DNA from: Flavobacteriales bacterium UBA5040
GTDB taxonomy: Bacteria > Bacteroidota > Bacteroidia > Flavobacteriales > Weeksellaceae
Direction: 5' to 3'
Assembly (NCBI GenBank): GCA_002415135.1
Contig: DIBY01000006.1
Coordinates: 16,462 to 80,461, forward strand
DNA length: 64,000 bases
Numbering within the stretch: position 1 is the first letter of the stretch; each line of letters starts with the position of its first letter. The notes under the pieces were generated by a model that did not search any database, had not been told where the DNA came from, and saw only the letters and a list, made by a program, of their open reading frames with translations. Positions 60,513-64,000 of the stretch are shown here, piece by piece. A program made the position numbers and the translations under genes.

Positions 60513-61007
60513 TTATTTGGATATTTTAAATCCTAAATTCTCAACGGTTTTCTTCGCAATATTGTGATCATTCTCACCGCTTCCACCACCTGAAATACCA
60601 ATACTTCCAACTAAGTCGCCATCTTTAAAAATAGGCATTCCACCACCCAGCAATAAAAGTTCTGGTAAAGTATTTAGGTTTTGAGCATCTTTGTTATTAG
60701 CAGCGTTATTCATTAAATCCCAAGAGGCATTCTTCGTAGAAAATGACGTGTAGGCTTTACGGCGCGACGCTTCTGTATTGTGAGGACCCACATTATCACC
60801 TTTTAATAAAAGCAAAACAACACCCGAATTATTCAAAACGGCTATTGAAACTTTCTTGTCTAATTTTTGAGCCTCGGCATTCGCTTCTTTAGCAAATCGT
60901 AAAGCTCCTTCCTGATTCAGTGAACTTGACTTTTCGATATATTGAGCAGATAACATAAAGCTCACTACTAATAATAAGACACTGAAAATACTTCTTTTGA
61001 TATTCAT
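60513..61007 (-). CDS. Secreted GlcG/HbpS-family protein
   Basis: A 164-residue exported protein (signal peptide ending MLSAQ) of the GlcG/HbpS (DUF336) fold. Visible are VSIAVLNNSGVVLLLLKGD, SRRKAYTSFSTKN, LLLLGGGMPIFKDGDLVGSIGISGG and the terminal ENDHNIAKKTVENLGF, all typical. Members bind heme or small ligands; ligand here unknown. Confidence 0.85.
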   Translation of the reverse strand: MNIKRSIFSVLLLVVSFMLSAQYIEKSSSLNQEGALRFAKEANAEAQKLDKKVSIAVLNNSGVVLLLLKGDNVGPHNTEASRRKAYTSFSTKNASWDLMNNAANNKDAQNLNTLPELLLLGGGMPIFKDGDLVGSIGISGGGSGENDHNIAKKTVENLGFKISK

Positions 61008-61177
61008 AATTTATCTTTTAATTTGAAGCAACAAAACTACATCATTACCGCAAAAATGAAATTGTAAAAGAAAAATTCTTATGATAGATAAAAAGAATAT
61101 CAATCTTAAAACATGATTAACCATTTTTATGAGACAAGAAATCAGGTTTATCAGTCCCAAATTTCTTTTAAAATCAC

Positions 61178-61185
61178 TACTTTTG
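61178..61185 (+). promoter_or_regulatory. Candidate -7 box of icd
   Basis: TACTTTTG matches TAnnTTTG about 36 bases before the icd ATG at 61221. No good TTG at -33. Confidence 0.35.
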
Positions 61186-61220
61186 TGCTTCATTAATTTT
61201 AAAATTAAAAATCAAATATA

Positions 61221-63440
61221 ATGGCAGAAAAATCTAAAATCGTCTATACGCTGACAGACGAGGCGCCAATGCTGGCAACTCATTCTTTTTTACCTGTTGT
61301 ACAAGCGTTTATCAAAAGTGCAGACATCGAAATTGTACCAAAAGATATTTCACTTTCTGGAAGAATCTTAGCCAATTTCTCAGAATATCTGAAAGACGAT
61401 CAGAAAGTAGAAGATGCCTTGGCCGAATTGGGTCAACTGGCAACTACTCCAGACGCAAATATTATTAAACTTCCGAATATCTCAGCTTCCGTTCCACAAT
61501 TAGATGAAGCTATTGCTGAATTACAAAAGCACGGTTTCGCTTTACCTAATTATCCGGCAGAACCTAAAAATGCAGAAGAAGAAAAAATTAAAAATACGTA
61601 TGCTAAAGTTTTGGGCAGCGCTGTAAATCCTGTTCTTAGAGAAGGAAACTCAGACCGTAGAGCACCAAAAGCAGTTAAGAATTACGCAAAAACAAATCCT
61701 CACAGAATGGGCGATTGGTCAGCAGATTCTAAAACCACTGTAGCCAATATGAACGACGGAGATTTTTACGGTACTGAAAAATCAATCACTTTAGAAAACG
61801 ATGCTCAATATAAAATAGAATTCTTTGGAAATGATAATTCTATAAAAGAACTGAAAGGACTTTCACCATTAAAAGCGGGAGAAATTATCGACTCTTCTGT
61901 GATGCATCTTTCTTCATTGAAGAATTTTGTTGCTAATGCGATGGCAGAAGCAAAAGAAGCAAATGTTCTTCTTTCTGGACACTTAAAAGCAACGATGATG
62001 AAGGTTTCTGATCCAATTATTTTTGGAGCCATTGTAGAAACTTATTTCAAAGACGTTTTCGCAAAATATAAAGACACTTTCAAAGAATTAGATATTAATC
62101 CGAACTTCGGATTAGCGACTCTTTTCGAAAAGATTTCTGGCAATGAAAAAGAAGCAGAAATTAAAGCGGATATTGCTAAAGCGATCGAAAACGGACCAAG
62201 GATCGCGATGGTTAATTCGGATAAAGGAATTACCAATTTCCATGTTTCATCTGATATTATTGTAGATGCTTCTATGGCTGCTTTAATTAGAGGCGGCGGT
62301 AAAATGTGGAATGCAGAAGGAAATGAAGAAGATACTGTTGCCATGATTCCAGACAGATGTTATGCAGGTTTCTACCAAGCGGCAATTGACGACATGAAGA
62401 AAAATGGCGCCCTTGATCCAAGAACAATGGGTTCTGTTCCTAATGTTGGATTGATGGCTCAGAAAGCTGAAGAATACGGTTCTCACGATAAAACTTTCCA
62501 GCTTACGGCAGACGGAACGGTAAAAGTGTCGGATGCGGATGGAAATGTATACATGGAACAATCCGTTCAAACAGGAGATGTTTTTAGAATGTGTCAGGCT
62601 AAAGATGCACCGATTCAGGATTGGGTAAAATTAGCAGTTAACAGAGCACGATTATCTGATACTCCTGCTGTTTTCTGGTTAGATGATAAAAGAGCACACG
62701 ATCGTGAAATGATCAAGAAAGTGGAGAAATATTTGAAAGATTACGATACCACAGGTCTTGATATTCGCATTATGAATATCGAAGATGCAATGACTTTTAC
62801 TTTAGAAAGAATCAGAAAAGGTTTAGATACTATTTCAGTTTCTGGAAATGTGTTGAGAGATTATTTAACTGACCTATTCCCTATTTTAGAATTAGGAACA
62901 TCGGCGAAAATGCTTTCTATCGTTCCATTGATGAACGGTGGTGGCTTATTCGAAACTGGCGCTGGAGGTTCTGCACCGAAACACATCGAACAATTTATTC
63001 AGGAAGGATATTTACGTTGGGATTCTTTAGGAGAATTTATGGCGTTGCAAGCAAGTTTAGAACATTTGGCTCAAACTCAGAATAATGAAAAAGCACAGAT
63101 TTTAGCAGATGCTTTAGATGTTGCAAACGAAAAATTCTTAGCAAACGATAAATCACCGGCAAGAAAAATTGGTTCAATCGACAACAGAGGATCACATTAC
63201 TATTTAGCAATGTATTGGGCAGAAGCTTTAGCCGCACAAACCAAGAATGCTGAGATGGCAGCCTTATTTGCTCCTGTTGCAAAAGCAATGGAAACGAATG
63301 AAGCAAAAATTAATGAAGAGTTAATTGGCGCACAAGGAAAACCTCAGGATATCGGAGGTTATTACTATCCAAACTCTGAGAAGACCGATTCGGCGATGAG
63401 ACCGTCATCAACTTTGAATACTATTATTGATGGAATTTAA
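61221..63440 (+). CDS. icd: Isocitrate dehydrogenase, NADP-dependent, monomeric type
   Basis: A 739-residue enzyme of the monomeric IDH family, oxidatively decarboxylating isocitrate to 2-oxoglutarate in the TCA cycle with NADP. Identified by the N-terminal KIVYTLTDEAPMLATHSFLPV, EGNSDRRAPKAVKNYAK, the substrate-site segments MVNSDKGITNF and VIFWLDDKRAHDREM-like block (AVFWLDDKRAHD), and the length, about twice that of the dimeric enzyme. Single gene with a terminator downstream. Confidence 0.96.
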   Translation: MAEKSKIVYTLTDEAPMLATHSFLPVVQAFIKSADIEIVPKDISLSGRILANFSEYLKDDQKVEDALAELGQLATTPDANIIKLPNISASVPQLDEAIAELQKHGFALPNYPAEPKNAEEEKIKNTYAKVLGSAVNPVLREGNSDRRAPKAVKNYAKTNPHRMGDWSADSKTTVANMNDGDFYGTEKSITLENDAQYKIEFFGNDNSIKELKGLSPLKAGEIIDSSVMHLSSLKNFVANAMAEAKEANVLLSGHLKATMMKVSDPIIFGAIVETYFKDVFAKYKDTFKELDINPNFGLATLFEKISGNEKEAEIKADIAKAIENGPRIAMVNSDKGITNFHVSSDIIVDASMAALIRGGGKMWNAEGNEEDTVAMIPDRCYAGFYQAAIDDMKKNGALDPRTMGSVPNVGLMAQKAEEYGSHDKTFQLTADGTVKVSDADGNVYMEQSVQTGDVFRMCQAKDAPIQDWVKLAVNRARLSDTPAVFWLDDKRAHDREMIKKVEKYLKDYDTTGLDIRIMNIEDAMTFTLERIRKGLDTISVSGNVLRDYLTDLFPILELGTSAKMLSIVPLMNGGGLFETGAGGSAPKHIEQFIQEGYLRWDSLGEFMALQASLEHLAQTQNNEKAQILADALDVANEKFLANDKSPARKIGSIDNRGSHYYLAMYWAEALAAQTKNAEMAALFAPVAKAMETNEAKINEELIGAQGKPQDIGGYYYPNSEKTDSAMRPSSTLNTIIDGI

Positions 63441-63474
63441 TTAGTGAATTAAACTCACTTTTGTACCTATAAAG

Positions 63475-63510
63475 TTAAAACACTCTCCAATTTTGGGGAG
63501 TGTTTTTATA
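63475..63510 (+). terminator. Terminator after icd
   Basis: AAAACACTCTCCAA and TTGGGGAGTGTTTT form a strong hairpin with a T-rich tail. Confidence 0.9.
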
Positions 63511-63575
63511 TTAAAAACCAAGTATTTACGCTTAAATTAAATTTCTTAATTTTGTTTAAACTAAAAACTCAAACC

Positions 63576-64000
63576 ATGAAAAAATTAATTATTGCAGCCG
63601 CAGCTTTAATGCTGGTCACGTGCTCCAAAGAAGAAAAAGTAAAAGAAGAAAAAACAGGCGGTTTATCTGATCTTGTTTCTACCGCAAAAACTTACGGTAA
63701 AATGGGCAGTTCCATGCAGGATGTTACGAAGAACATTGAAAACTTAAAGAATATTCCACCTCTCACGAATGATGAGTTAAAGGCAGTTCTACCAGAAATC
63801 CTATTGGGTTTAAAAAGAAAAGAACTTTCCGTTGGTGACAATGCCATGATGAATTTATCGACTGCTGAAGCAAAATATGCAGATGATGAAAACAGACGCG
63901 TGAAAGTAGAAATCGTTGATGGCGCCGGAGAAACCGGTAGTGCTATGGTTTCCATTATGATGATGGGATTGAATGTCAACAAGGAAAAAACGACTGAATT
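63576..64000 (+). CDS. Predicted lipoprotein, 3'-truncated by the window edge
   Basis: An open frame from the ATG at 63576 runs off the window end. It encodes a signal peptide with lipobox MLVTC (Cys16), an acidic/basic spacer (SKEEKVKEEKTG), and helical segments (GGLSDLVSTAKTYGKMGSSM, IENLKNIPPLTNDELKAVLPEILLG, EIVDGAGETGSAMVSIMMMG). The stop is beyond 64000. No family recognised. Confidence 0.75.
   Translation, partial: MKKLIIAAAALMLVTCSKEEKVKEEKTGGLSDLVSTAKTYGKMGSSMQDVTKNIENLKNIPPLTNDELKAVLPEILLGLKRKELSVGDNAMMNLSTAEAKYADDENRRVKVEIVDGAGETGSAMVSIMMMGLNVNKEKTTE

Noticed and set aside
61011..61193. Minus-strand 60-residue frame before icd
   Set aside because: AT-rich, hydrophobic by chance, and it covers the icd promoter; no family similarity.
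1..64000. CRISPR array, prophage, insertion sequence or rRNA operon
   Set aside because: No regularly spaced repeats, no transposase, integrase or phage structural gene, and no rRNA sequence were seen anywhere in the window.

Overview
The window looks like a chromosomal segment of a Flavobacteriia member, most likely the Chryseobacterium/Kaistella group of Weeksellaceae. This is inferred from the low GC content, the absence of Shine-Dalgarno motifs, several promoters of the Bacteroidota type (TTG / TAnnTTTG), many short REP-like intergenic palindromes, and the gene complement: an archaeal/eukaryotic-type prolyl-tRNA synthetase, a monomeric isocitrate dehydrogenase, OmpP1/FadL and SusC-era outer-membrane proteins, and a DciA next to RecF. 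No species call is possible from the sequence alone.

Layout. 1-8.3 kb: a secreted DUF4476 protein and lipoamide dehydrogenase on the minus strand, then a stand-alone NACHT NTPase (candidate phage-defence gene), a DUF2071 protein and a TonB-dependent receptor on the plus strand. 8.5-15.8 kb (all minus): class II ribonucleotide reductase, then a recQ-led row comprising recQ, an antitoxin with a duplicated C-terminal module, a RelE/ParE-like toxin, a GT4 glycosyltransferase and a lipoprotein. 16.1-20.7 kb: kdsD and tatC, an SRPBCC protein, an MBL-fold hydrolase and a TspO-like membrane protein. 20.7-24.5 kb: a processive family-2 glycosyltransferase downstream of a histidine kinase/response regulator pair. 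24.8-28.8 kb: a 3-oxoadipyl-CoA-type thiolase, then VOC, two paralogous secreted proteins, DUF1569 and a Crp/Fnr regulator. 29.2-33 kb: a TolC-HlyD-ABC-2 permease export operon with a TetR-type operator palindrome in front of it. 33.1-39 kb: a giant alpha-2-macroglobulin-like protein. 39-43 kb (plus): a UbiA-like protein, a POTRA/beta-barrel protein, recF and dciA.

43.1-50.4 kb (mostly minus): a Gcr-like membrane protein, mtgA and a periplasmic-binding lipoprotein in one operon; a tRNA-Arg(ACG) with a clear promoter and terminator; prmA; a GT2, a 30-residue small ORF and an RlmL-like THUMP methyltransferase. 50.5-64 kb: a methyltransferase and a ZIP transporter, a FadL protein with a Tyr/Gly-rich lipoprotein, proS, a DUF937-OmpA fusion, grpE and dnaJ, another methyltransferase, a GlcG-like protein, icd, and the start of a lipoprotein gene cut by the window edge.

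Most genes are housekeeping or envelope functions (translation, DNA repair and replication loading, protein folding, TCA cycle, cell wall, export). Accessory content is limited to the NACHT gene and the toxin-antitoxin/glycosyltransferase group. The most interesting non-coding signal is a set of dispersed intergenic elements (near 2.9, 26.2, 29.1, 47.9 and 58.5 kb) whose sequences differ while base-paired stems are kept, which suggests a selected RNA or DNA structure.
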